A DNA stretch of 64,000 nucleotides from Raffaelea ambrosiae (Eukaryota > Ascomycota > Sordariomycetes > Ophiostomatales > Ophiostomataceae): positions 2,356,124-2,420,123 of the forward strand of contig PCDI01000005.1 in the NCBI GenBank assembly GCA_002778195.1, read 5' to 3'. The notes beneath the pieces are model-generated. The model was not told the origin of the DNA. It saw nothing but the letters and a program-made list of their open reading frames with translations, and searched no databases. The position numbers and the translations under genes were made by a program. Within the stretch, counting starts at the first letter, position 1. Every line of letters begins with the position of its first letter. This document shows, in pieces, positions 21,136-31,600 of the stretch.

Positions 21136-22449
21136 TTACCAGTTCCTCCGCCCACCGCGGCCACGGTTAACAAACCCGCCACGGCCACTGTTCCCGCCGC
21201 CGCCCATTCCCTGGTCGTACCCGCCGTAGCCCTGGTTGCCACCAAACCCGCCCTGGTTGCCATAGCCGCCGCCTTGGCCGCCGCCGCCAGCACCGCCCAC
21301 CTGGGCCATCATGCCGGCCATGGTGGCGGGGTCCATCTGGCTGGGGTCGATGCCGGACGCCATCATCTGCTGCAGAATGGCCTGCATCTCGGGTGGCATG
21401 CCTTCCATGCCAGGCATGCCACCCACACCGCCCACGCCGGCGCCGGCTCCCGGACCTGGGCCCACACCCCCGGACGCTGCACCGCCACCACCGGCAGCTT
21501 GATTGCCGACGTTGCCGCCGTTCGAACCAGCCGAAACTCCGCCTCCCGGGCCTCCTGCGGCCCCTGCCCCCGCGCCCGGCATGGGGGGCATGCCCGGCAT
21601 ACCGCCCATCATCAGCATGTTGTTGAAGTCGTCCATCATTTTCTTGTTGCTCTTCGCCACGGCGTCCTGGTCGAACTCGTTGCGCAGGTTTTCCTGTTTC
21701 TGGGCGTACAGCGCCCAGGTGAACTCGTCGAAGCCGTAGTTGAAGTAGTCGCTGAGATCCGTGCCGGGCTTGCGCCAGGGCTTGTCGTTCTCGGGCAGGT
21801 CTTCGTCAATGTTGACCTGGGTAATGGGCTTGCCCGTGCCCTTGTGGACGGGGTCGGCGTTGATGTCGATTGTGGATGTGGACACGGCGGCGTGCGCAGC
21901 AGCCGCGGCCGCAGCCGGATCTGCTGCTGCTGCTGTTGACCCGTCCTTCTTGCCTGCGCCTGCTTTGGTACCGCCCTCGGCGCCGGTGGCGGATCGTTGT
22001 GGTATGTTGCGGATGTCGCTGTATTTGGATTGTCTGGCAGGCAGAAGGGTTAGCGCCGAGATAAGAGACCACTTTGTGTATGGATACCCCCCTCAGGGAC
22101 CAAGAAAAAAACAGCTTTCTCCCTCTATGGAAACTCACGATGGAGGTGCGGCCTTGGAGCCGTCTTTGCGCTCGGTGATGATGTCGATATCCTGTACTGT
22201 CAGCAGTGTTCGAGAAGGAGCCCAGAAAGCCCAAACACCAAGGAAGCAATTGCTTACAGAGTCGTCCTCGTCATCTTCCACGGCCCCGCCCTCGTCTTCC
22301 TCTTCGCCCTCTTCTAGGTCGTCCTCATTCGCACCTGCTGGTGCTGTTGTTGTGGTTGTGGAAGCTTGTGCAGGAGCTTGCGCCGCGGCTGTGGTGTCCA
22401 CTTCCGGCTCCTCGGGAGCGTAAAAGTCATCGTCCTCGTCAATATCCAT
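21136..22449 (-). CDS. FIP1: Fip1 pre-mRNA polyadenylation factor
   Basis: Three exons on the minus strand: 22449-22258, 22191-22139 and 22033-21136 (introns 66 and 105 bp, frame-preserving), 380 aa. The acidic N-terminus (MDIDEDDDFYAPEEPEVD) and an Asp/Glu-rich stretch are followed by the diagnostic Fip1 motif at about residues 155-192: NIDEDLPENDKPWRKPGTDL and then SDYFNYGFDEFTWALY. The C-terminus is Gly/Met/Pro-rich and ends in RGG-like repeats. Fip1 is a subunit of the cleavage and polyadenylation factor that tethers poly(A) polymerase to the complex in the nucleus. An alternative acceptor five bases upstream of exon 2 (ending GACAG) would break the frame, so the TACAG acceptor is used. 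The gene shares its upstream region with NUP49. Confidence 0.93.
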
Positions 22450-23064
22450 GGTGGGCGATGTGCTGTTGGGGTATCAAGAGAGTTTATATGGTGTCGTGCT
22501 CGTTGTGTGAAGTTTGCCGCGACGTTGTTGAAGGGACGTTTTGGCTGATTGGTGTGCGTTAGCGCATCTGGTGGTTGGATTTTGCCGTCTAAGCTTCCTG
22601 CGTCATTCTTGGGCCGGGACAGAAGCCAAGCCTGCACCAGGACACGCGTTCCACGACAGGAGAATTGACCACATCAAGCAATGGAGAAATGTCTTGCCAT
22701 TGCGAGACAAATCGGAAACTCATCTTGGCCAATACGTTGTTGCACCTCCCTTTGCGCTGTCGAAGAATGCTTCCAGATCAATCACGTGACGCGACTGTGG
22801 TCCCTGTGGTTCCTGAATGCAGAAGGCGGTGAAGCCTGGGCGCGTCGAGCTTGGCCCCTAGCTACGCCTGTCAGACTGGCGGCAGAAACAAACGCCAAAC
22901 TTTTGCTTCGTTCTCCTGCAAGCGGAAACAACAAAGAAGGATCACGACCCAGCCCTCCCTTCCTCCCGCCCTCTCTGCCGGAAACACGTCTCACCTCTGG
23001 CCAGCGAAACACATCCCTTGCTTTTCCGTATCACACCGCATTCCCTTTCTCGCATCCCGTCACA
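22450..23064. other. Bidirectional promoter region between FIP1 and NUP49
   Basis: 615 bp separate the two divergent start codons. No TATA box is evident on either side, as usual for housekeeping genes. An ATG-initiated frame begins at 22681, but the true NUP49 start at 23065 is followed by the conserved N-terminus. I see no other feature. Confidence 0.6.
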
Positions 23065-23852
23065 ATGGCGCTAGCTCGATCGGCGAGCGTGCCTGGCGGG
23101 CTGAGCATCAACACCGGCGCAGCCAATCTTTTGTATGTGTTTTGGTTCTTTCGTTCGCCCCCTCTCTCTCTTTCTGTTGACAAACCTCCATGTTCTGCTT
23201 GCATAGCATGCCGGTTCTCTCCGCCAGTTACTGACTTTCTCTCTTTTTTCTCTCTTTCCAGTGGCGGCGGTACCAGCCAGCCCCCAGCAGCCGGCGGTCT
23301 CTTTGGCGCGGCGTCATCATCCACCCCAGCAACCAAACCAGGTGGCCTGTTTGGCGCCACCTCGACGGCTTCCCCAGCACCAGCGGCCGGGACACCTTCG
23401 CTCTTTGGCGGATCGACCCTCGTGGGCTCCACAGCGGCCGCGACAACCCAGCCGGCATCGGGCGGTGGTCTTTTCGGACAGGCCGCCGCGAAACCAGCAA
23501 CGCCCAGTCTCTTCGGTGGCGGCGCGGCAGCAACCACGTCCGCGCCAGCAGCAGGAGGAGGCGGCCTGTTTGGGGCGGCCCCGGCCACCACGGCGGCCGC
23601 ACCAGCAGCGAGCGGAGGAGGAGGACTCTTTGGTGGAGCGGCCGCGGCGAAACCAGCCACCGGCGGTCTGTTTGGCGCATCGACCGCCACGACGCAGCCC
23701 GCAGCAGCTACGGGTGGCGGGCTGTTTGGCGCCACGGCACAGCCCGCAGCAGCTGCAGGTGGCGGCCTCTTTGGTGCGTCGACGGCGGCTCCGCAGGCCA
23801 GCAGCAGCCTGTTCGGGGCCAAGCCGACCATGCAGTCGGCCTTTGGCCAGCC

Positions 23853-23894
<42 letters not shown>

Positions 23895-24738
23895 GCAACA
23901 ACAACAGCAGCAGCAGCAAGTTGTGCCCGGCGTGCGGATCGACCTCAGCAACCTCAAGGGCACGACGCGCTTCAACGACCTGCAGGAGGGTCTGCAAAAG
24001 GACCTGATGGCGTTTGACAGCCTGATCCAGTCGTACGTCGAGCAGAAGAACCAGGTGGAGGCGTTTATGCCGGCGCACGGCGACAGCCTGGCGGCCATCC
24101 CGGGCGACGTGCGCTTTGTGGCGCGCAAGTACGACGGCGTGGCGACGGCGCTGGGCGGCGACGTGCACGCGATCCAGGCGCTGCGGGAGACGGTCAAGCA
24201 GGACGCGGAGCACGCGCAGCTGAGCTTCCAGGCGCTCGACAACCAGAAGCTGCCGGCGCAGTTCCACACCTCGGGGCTGTGGCGGCAGCAGCAGCGGGGG
24301 GCGGCGACCACCAGCAAAAAGGAGAACAACGACGACGGTGGCGGCGGCAGGGGGGCGGCGGCCGCGGCGACCGGAGCGAGCGGCACGTCCAGCACGTCCA
24401 CGACCAGCGACCTCATCCACTACTTTTCCCAGACAGGCGACGACATCGAGACGCAGCTCAAGAAGCTGGAGAAGAACCTGGGCGAGATCGAGGTGCACAT
24501 GTACGGCGTGCAGGCGGGCTTGCTGGAGCAGCTGCAAAAGGTCGCGGCCAAGAACAGCAGCGGCGGGCCGAGAGGAGGGGACGGCACGGACGAGGGCGCG
24601 GCCAACGACAAGGTGGCCGAGCTGGCGGCGGTGCTGCGGGACTTTGAAGAGAGCATCCTGTCGGTGGCGAGCGTGGTGGGCTCGGCGCGGGAGAGCATGA
24701 CGGCGCTGCAGCTGGGCGGGTTCCTGGGTCGGAGGTGA
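23065..24738 (+). CDS. NUP49: GLFG nucleoporin Nup49 (NSP49)
   Basis: Two exons, 23065-23132 and 23262-24738 (intron 129 bp), 514 aa; the splice rejoins TT|T into the first F-G repeat (NLFGGG). The N-terminal half carries eight GLFG and three SLFG repeats in an Ala/Thr/Gly-rich spacer, followed by a 22-residue Gln run (23854-23919, mixed CAG/CAA). The C-terminal half starts with PGVRIDLSNLKGTTRFNDLQ and is predicted coiled coil (SLIQSYVEQKNQVEAFM, TQLKKLEKNLGEIEVHMYGV). This is the arrangement of Nup49, which joins Nsp1 and Nup57 in the central channel complex of the nuclear pore; the repeats form the permeability barrier and bind karyopherins. An upstream in-frame ATG at 22681 is unlikely because that extension has no family features. 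A Gly/Thr-rich insertion around residues 410-440 is lineage-specific low complexity. Confidence 0.92.
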
Positions 24739-25227
24739 ATGAGGTAAAGGGTTGTCTGTATGAATAGAAAACGCGTATGTGTGTGTGTGTGTTTGTGTGT
24801 TGTGGCTGAGGGTTGTGGAATGCGGGCTTACAACTTCATGGCCATTGGGTTGGCGCAATTATGTCAGGTTTCCTTTTGCTTTGTGCGTTTTCTTGCTGTT
24901 CTCTCTTTCTGCATTTGCTCCTATTTTGGCTTCTTGCCCCTTTTCATGATAATATACAGTTTTTGCATTGGTGGTATACAGAGACAAGAGTATTGAACAG
25001 TCTCTCAAGGTCCAAGTGCAACGCAAGAACAGGAAAAAAAAAAAAACAAGTGACCATCCAAACCAACGTCGGTTGTATGCTATGAGTCAAACCAAAAAAA
25101 CAAAAGAAAAGGCTTCTCATCCGATTCCCAAAACGCCATGATTTTTGTTTTGCTTGCCAGCCGTGTCAACGCCATAGGATCTCCCTGCTTGCCCACCCTC
25201 TCGCCCTGGCCCGCCCTCTCCCCCTTT
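24739..25227. other. Convergent 3' region between NUP49 and RPC31
   Basis: 489 bp of mixed T-rich and A-rich sequence, including a (GT)n-like stretch at 24777-24802 and an A run at 25034-25045. It holds the two 3' untranslated regions; no gene is supported. Confidence 0.6.
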
Positions 25228-26152
25228 TTAAAACATGCCCTCGTCGCCGCCGCCCTCGTCGCCAAAATCGTCGCCGTAGTCGTCGTCGTCGCCGTTGTCA
25301 AACGCCGCTTCGGCATTGTAGTCGCCCTCTTCGTCGTCGTCGTACTCCTCGTCCTCCACCTCGTCGTAGTCGCCCTCGTCCTCGACAAGATCGAACTCGA
25401 CGTTGTCCTCGTTGTCCAGGCCGACGTTTTTGAATTTCTCCAGCTGCTCCAGCGCTTTCCGCGCGTCGGCGTCGTCGAGGTCGCCCGCCTTCTTCTGCTG
25501 GAAGATCTCCTCGGCCGTCTTGAGCGACGTGACCTCGGACAGGGCCAGCACGCGCTTGCCGTGGCGCACGAGCCGGTGTCCGCCGCGGCGGAGCCCCTCG
25601 CTTCCGTCCAGGGTCGGCCACAGCTCCGGCGGAAAGAGCTCCTTGCTGAACGGCTGCCCCGACAGGTCGGGCAGCGCGCGCTCCGCCTTGACGAAGCGGT
25701 CCGAGTACCGCGGCACGGCCGTGAAGGGGTCGACGGTGGCCTTGTTCCGGACGCCGTACTGCTGGTTGATCTGGTCTTGCCCGTAGGCCTTGCTGCTGCC
25801 GCCGCCGCCAGCGGCCATGTGGCTGTCGTTGTCGGCCTTCCACGTGCGCGTCTGCGTGTAGAGGGCGCTCGAGTGCGTCTGTTCGCGGATGAGCAAGAAG
25901 TAGTCGACGACTTTCGCTTCCTGGGCCGAGAGGGGAGCCGCTGTCGGGACATTGAATGCCTAGCCAGTCAGGGCAAGCACAGAAAGAAAAGAAGAAAAAA
26001 AAAAAAAAACAAAGAGCTATACGCGCATCATCTCTTCAACGTACTGGAAAGAGCTCGACGGGTTTGCTGTCGGCTTTCATCGTGGGATCGTCGCCCCAGG
26101 GCATGCGCCCGCCGCGGCCACCACGGCCACCGCCGCGCCCTCCTCGTGACAT
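25228..26152 (-). CDS. RPC31: RNA polymerase III subunit Rpc31 (RPC7)
   Basis: Two exons, 26152-26045 and 25959-25228 (intron 85 bp, GTACGT...CTAG, phase 0), 279 aa. It begins with an RG-rich tail (MSRGGRGGGRGGRGGRMPWG), followed by the family segment across the splice (SKPVELFP-AFNVPTAAPLSAQE) and VDYFLLIREQTHSSALYTQT. The C-terminus is a long Asp/Glu/Tyr-rich acidic tail ending GGGDEGMF, a hallmark of Rpc31/RPC7. The protein belongs to the Rpc82-Rpc34-Rpc31 heterotrimer needed for initiation at tRNA and 5S genes. The length is near that of the yeast protein (251 aa). It is divergent from HSM3, with 488 bp between the start codons. Confidence 0.9.
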
Positions 26153-26640
26153 GGCTCACGTTCCTTTTTGTTTTGCTTTGTGGAGGGGTGAGGGCGGAAG
26201 TGCGTCCCTGTCAGTCAATCTCGTCGTGGGGGACGCCGGAGGGGAAGACAGGAAACCCAAAGATGCAGCGCAAAATGGCTGACTGTACCCGGCCAACTTT
26301 TTTTTTTCTGCCGTCAGAAATTTTAGCGTGCCTGCCCGTTTCGACGTGTTAGCAAAGCCGGCAGGTGCGACTGCTTGTAGCTGAGAGACTGCCCCACGTT
26401 TTGGCGTTTCCCCACCGAAGCTCCTTCCTAGGCACCGACCTCAGCAAGCACTTCACTAATCACCTACAACGCCTCCAAATAGGCAGGGAGATATGACGAC
26501 GTCCTCTGGCCAGCTCTTATAGAAACGCGCTGGCCTTCCCTCCCCCCCCCTCCCCCCAGCTCCACGGCCACGTCTTTGTGTATTGTTGTTCTTTCTCTCT
26601 TGCGATTCCAACGTCGAATTCACATTGTCTTTCGCTCAAC
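26153..26640. other. Bidirectional promoter region between RPC31 and HSM3
   Basis: 488 bp between two divergent start codons, with poly-T (26299-26309) and poly-C (26542-26556) tracts but no TATA box. No gene is supported. Confidence 0.6.
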
Positions 26641-27825
26641 ATGGACGCCGTCGCTCTCCCCCTCACCGGCGTCGACGAGCTCGACAGCCACCTCGACAGC
26701 CTTTGTCTTTCGTCTCCGCCGTCGGCAGCCGTCCTCAACCCGGCGCTCTTTGACGACGTCACCCTCCAGGTCACCGCCGCCAGCGCCCCGACGCTCGCGC
26801 CCCGCTTCCTGCCCAAGGTCGTCGCCGTCCTCCACCGCCTGCCCCAGGTCGTCGCCCAGCCGCCCCGCGAGGCCGACATCCAGCAGGCCGCCACCGTCCT
26901 GGCGGAGCTTGCCACCAAGCTGCTCGGCCCCGTCGGGTTCGCCGATGCCCTCATGCTGGCCACGCCGGCGGGGCTGATCGGGGCGCTCGGCGCGGACGCC
27001 GTGGCCGCCACCAACGTGCTGGCCATGACGGTCGTGCACAAGGCGGCCGCCGACCCGGCCACGGTGGCCCAGCTGGCGACACCGGCGATGGAGGGCCTTC
27101 TGGTGGCGCTGGTGACGCGCTGGCTGGCCGCACCGGACGTGGGTGTCGGCGAGAAGGGGGGCCGCGTGCTGGGGGATCTGCTCGAAGTGGACGTGCCCCG
27201 GCCCACCGTGAACGGCACTGTGAACGGCATCGTGAACGGAACCTCGCCGGGCGGATCGGGCCGGCTCTGGCAGCGGCTCTTCCACGACCCGGCCCTCTAC
27301 GACCACCTGCTGAAGCCCATCTGCCAGGGCCGCCACCCGTCCGTGCTGGATCTGGATGCCGACGACGAACCGTCGCCCCAAGGCGCAGCCGACGAGCCGA
27401 CACGGCAGACCACCCTGGCCCAGGCCCGGGTCCTCCGTCTCGTGCCGCGCCTGGCCGCGCTCAATCTGCCCGCCATCGAAGACAGCCTGCTGCCGTTTGT
27501 CAGCCTGCACATGGTCGTGCCCGTCGACCGCGACGTGCTGATGCACCTGTCCGTGATCGACTACTTTGAGACGCTGGTGGGCATCCTGCGCGTCGGAGGA
27601 CAGCGACAGCAGCAGCAGCAGCAGCAGGCATCGCCGCCCCAGCACACGGTCGACGTCCTGCGGAGCCTGCTGCGCGAAGCCACGGCCAGCGACCCGGAGC
27701 TGCTCCAGAAGCTGCGCACGCTGCCGGAGCGGACGGTGCCGGAGGAGGCGGATGCCCTGCGGGCGTGGCTGGGGCAGGTGCTGCCGTCGACCGCGTCAGG
27801 GACACGCGTGTCTGGCTGGACATGA
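26641..27825 (+). CDS. HSM3: Hsm3-type proteasome assembly chaperone
   Basis: A single exon of 394 aa from MDAVALPLTGVDELDSHLDS; an in-frame ATG 63 bases earlier lies in the leader and is less likely. The protein is almost wholly helical and Leu/Ala/Val-rich, consistent with the HEAT-like repeats of Hsm3/S5b, for example LAPRFLPKVVAVLHRLPQVV, LLVALVTRWLAAPDVGVGEK and the C-terminal LRKLRTLPERTVPEE-type helices. Hsm3 chaperones assembly of the 19S proteasome base by binding Rpt1; the yeast gene was first found through mismatch-repair phenotypes, so databases often label it a DNA mismatch repair protein. Odd points are a VNGTVNGIVNGT mini-repeat (27211-27243) and a seven-residue Gln run (27608-27628). 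Fungal members are divergent, so the identification rests on overall pattern. Confidence 0.75.
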   Translation: MDAVALPLTGVDELDSHLDSLCLSSPPSAAVLNPALFDDVTLQVTAASAPTLAPRFLPKVVAVLHRLPQVVAQPPREADIQQAATVLAELATKLLGPVGFADALMLATPAGLIGALGADAVAATNVLAMTVVHKAAADPATVAQLATPAMEGLLVALVTRWLAAPDVGVGEKGGRVLGDLLEVDVPRPTVNGTVNGIVNGTSPGGSGRLWQRLFHDPALYDHLLKPICQGRHPSVLDLDADDEPSPQGAADEPTRQTTLAQARVLRLVPRLAALNLPAIEDSLLPFVSLHMVVPVDRDVLMHLSVIDYFETLVGILRVGGQRQQQQQQQASPPQHTVDVLRSLLREATASDPELLQKLRTLPERTVPEEADALRAWLGQVLPSTASGTRVSGWT

Positions 27826-28692
27826 CGGGGGGGTGAGTGTGTGTACTTTGGAGGAGAAGAACCGGTGGATGTCTAGGACCGTGTATGTCTTGGATGCTGC
27901 CGGGCGGAATGTGCTCCGTGACGGCGTATAGTTCACGGGGCTACAGGGAAAAAAAAAGGGCGCTTGATCTGTTGCCAGAGCATTCCCTGGGAGGCGAGGG
28001 CACAGCTCCATCGTGGTCTCACAAAATGTGTAGTGCTTTTGCATGGAAGCTTTTTCGTTCTTGTACGATATATGATGAAATGACGGCGTTGGTTTGCAGC
28101 AGGTTTTCAACTCTTCCACAGGCTTCAAAATGAGGGACTCTGACAGTGCTATCAAAACATGGACCAAAGCCAAGTGACAATGAAGAACGGTGAGCCGTCA
28201 GAAAAGATGATGATGTGGTCTCTGTAGCAGGAAATCTGTTTGGCTCTCAAAGGCTTCTCAAAAGCGCTAGCAATAATGCAATAAACACAATATATTTCTT
28301 TGTTCATGAAGCAGACAGCCCCGGGAGCAGCACAGGAACGAAGATCTTATAACAGGCCACTCTCGGAATAGGACAGACACGAAAATAAAATACAACCTGT
28401 ATTAAAAACACAAAACAAGAAGCAGAAAAAAAAAGACGAGGAAGAGATAAAAAGACAAAAAAAAGAGATAACGTCTAATAATCGAAACAACAGCACAACA
28501 GTTTCCCATTTGTACACAAACGTCCTCCTCCTTTTTTTTGTCATATGAAAAAAAAAGAACGACACGCTTCCAAAGAAGAGCAGAACAATTCAAAGCAAAA
28601 CAGAAAAACAAAAACAAAAAAACACATTCTAATCATTTCCATACTTTTTTTTTCAGTTCCCTCCACACGACGCTCTTCGTTCTTTTTTTTTT
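27826..28692. other. Convergent 3' region between HSM3 and SEC7
   Basis: 867 bp. The part from 28380 to 28692 is very A-rich with AGAAAAAA-type runs and poly-T at 28673-28694, typical of 3' untranslated sequence of the minus-strand SEC7 gene. No gene is supported. Confidence 0.6.
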
Positions 28693-31600
28693 TTACTGCT
28701 CCAGAACGGGCGACCGCCGTCCCATCAGCTTCGTGCTCGCGTCGCCGCCCTCGTAGTCCACGCTCCCCTGGCCCGGCTCGGCGGACGCCGCACTCATCAG
28801 GCTGTCACCCCGACGGCGGCGACCGCTGGCGGCGGTAGTGGCGGCGGTGGTCGTCGTCGTCCCCCCTCCTCCTCCTCCCAAACTGCTGCTGGACCCATTC
28901 AGGCCCGCCGTCATCAGACCGGCAATCCCCAGCTTCGTCTCGCCCACCCGCCGCAGCACCTGCACAATGGCCGACCGCAGCTCGCCGCTCAGCTCCTTGC
29001 CCAGCAGCGCCAGCAGCGGCGGGTAAAAGTCGGGCAGGTGCTCCGAGAAGCTCGGCTCCGGGAAGAACGCCGCATAGCCCTCGAGCACGTCGACCACGAC
29101 GGGCCGCCACGCCATGATGTTGCGGTGCTGGCTCTCGTCCTCCAGCACCAGGTAGCCCGCCATGATGTCCTTGCACAGCGGCACCAGCGCGCTCTCCACG
29201 TCGGCCCGCTTGGCCTGCCGCTCCGGCGCCTGGTCCGCGTACATCTTGAACAGAATCGACACGTACGTCGCCGCCGACCCGGACTCCTGCTTCAGCAGGT
29301 TCGGCGGCTGCTTCATGAACCCCTCGCGCCACAGCCGCATCCGCAGCTCCTTGTCGTTGTTGAACCGCCGCGCAAACAAGAACGACTTCTTCAGCAGCGC
29401 CATCAGCCGCAGCAGCTCCGTCGACGGAATCTGCGCATACACCGTCTCGTTGCTGAACAGCTCGTTCACCGTCTCAATCATCAGCAGCTGCAACACGCAC
29501 CGCGATATGATGCGGTTGAAAAACCGCCGCCGCGCCGCCGTCACCACCACCGGCTGCTGCTGCAGACTGCTCGACGGCTTGTAGTCTTCCAGCGGCGCCG
29601 GCTGCGCCGGCGCCGCATCCGCCGCGGTGGCTGCTGTCGGAGTCCGCAGCGCCGTGCTGTCCTCTTCCGTCACCGTCGTGGTCGGCAAGGACAGCGACGA
29701 CGCCGTCTCCGAGTCGCCGCCTCCGCCAGCCGTGCCGTTCGTGTCGGTGGCGGTGCTCTTCTCGCCCAAGCTGCCCCCCGGCGTGCTGCTGGTGGCGTCG
29801 CTGTCGCCGTTGATCTTGAGCGACTTCTCGTCCACAAACGACGCGGCCGCGTCCGGCGGCGCCGGGCTCAGCGGGTAGCCAAACTCGAGACTGCCCGGCG
29901 ACGGCGTCAGCGACGCCGTCGAGTTGATCGTCGTGGCCGAGAACAGCTGGTAGGCCGTGGTGCGCTCAAACAGCTCGCAGAACGCGCCGACGATCTTGGA
30001 CCAGTGTTCGGGCGAGAACTTGTGCACGTTCTGCAGAATCAGCTGCTGCAGGCAGTTGCTGCCGATGCGCGCAATCGTGTCGTTCTCCTGCAGGATGCAC
30101 AGCGCCAGCAGCTCGAGGAAGCGGTCCAGCATGTACTCGAGCGCGTCAAAGTAGTGCGTGAACAGCGTGATCATGTTGCGCAAGGCCTGAATCATCGTCG
30201 TCGACAGCCACACCGACAGCTCCTCGTGGCTCAGCACGTTGGACATTTCCGGCCGCGACCGCAGCACCAGGAAGATCGGGTACAGCTGCTGCCGCCACAG
30301 AATGTCCCAGAAGTCGGGCGGGAAGTCGCCGCCATACCGCAGCAGCGTCTCGAAGAAGTAGTTCAGCGCGTTGGACCGCACCTCCAGATCCTCGCCCGTC
30401 ATCAGGACATCGTGGAACGCAAACAGCACAGGGAACCAGAAGCCTTCCTCGATGGAGGTGCGGTTGTTGGACTGGGAAGACGGACCGGGCGACTTGACCG
30501 AGGCGTCGGCAGGACGTCCATTCCCGTTGGTGACGGCCTTCTGCTGCTGCTGCTGCTTCTCCTGCTGGCGTTGGTACAGCGGACACTCGGGCGTCTTGAG
30601 CATCTTGGGGATCACCGACTTGAGCGTCTCCATGGCTTGCAGGCTCTTCTTCTGGAAGCGGATGTTCTTGGAGAACTCGGTCAGGCACACAATCAGATCC
30701 GTGAAGGCGCCCTGCTGGATCACCACGCCGAAGCGCGTCTTGTACACCTGCGTCACGTTCTCAAAGGCCATGTTGACGATGCTCTCGGACGGGTCGCGGG
30801 CCGCCACCGTGAAGGCGCCGAACATGGTCCGCCAGCCGGAGCGGATGTTCTCGCCCTTGGCCTGGATCATCTGGATGAGGCAGCGCAGCGCCATGTCCTT
30901 GACGTGGATGTTGCTCGAGTTGGACATGACGTGCTCGAACGGCTTGAGGAAGTCCTTTTGGAACTTGAAGCCGGGCAGCTCCTCGATCTCCATGAAGCGC
31001 ATCGACAGCTGCCGCAGCGAGTCCAGCGCAAAGAACACAATCGCCTCGTTGGCGTGGCAGCCCACCTTGTTGAAGTGGTCGCCCAGCACCGCCCAGATGT
31101 TGGTCCACTCGAAGCGCACGCGCGTCATGTTGTAGTAGCTGATCTCGACAATCTTCTGCAGGCTGTACATGCGCGGGTTCTCGTTGGAGCCGGACACCTT
31201 GATCTCGTCCCAGCTGACCTCGGTCAGCGCCCGCGCAAAGTACACAATCGCCTCGCCGTGCAGGTTGGCCGTGTTGGTGAAGATCTTGTCCATGCTCTTG
31301 ATCGTCTCGTCCGACGTCAGCTCGTATGCAATCTCCAGCGACGAGAAGCCGTTGGGGCCCGTCGGCGCCCGCGGCCGCTGCCGGCGCTGCATCGACTTGC
31401 GGCTGTCGCTCGTGTTCTCGCGCGACGGCGGCAGGAAGCGGGCCTTGGACACGTCGGGCACCGAGTTGGCGTCGATGCCGCTGGCCATCAGCTGCAGCCG
31501 CTCCAGCTGGCTGACCGACATCAAAATGTCCTTCCACGACCCGCGCAGGTAGTTGCCCTCGGTGGCCCCGAGCTCGAGCAGCACCTTGAGCGCCTCGACG

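Noticed and set aside
22681..23064. Upstream ATG extension of NUP49
   Set aside because: The extension has no FG or nucleoporin features; the ATG at 23065 with an intron gives the conserved N-terminus and first repeat.
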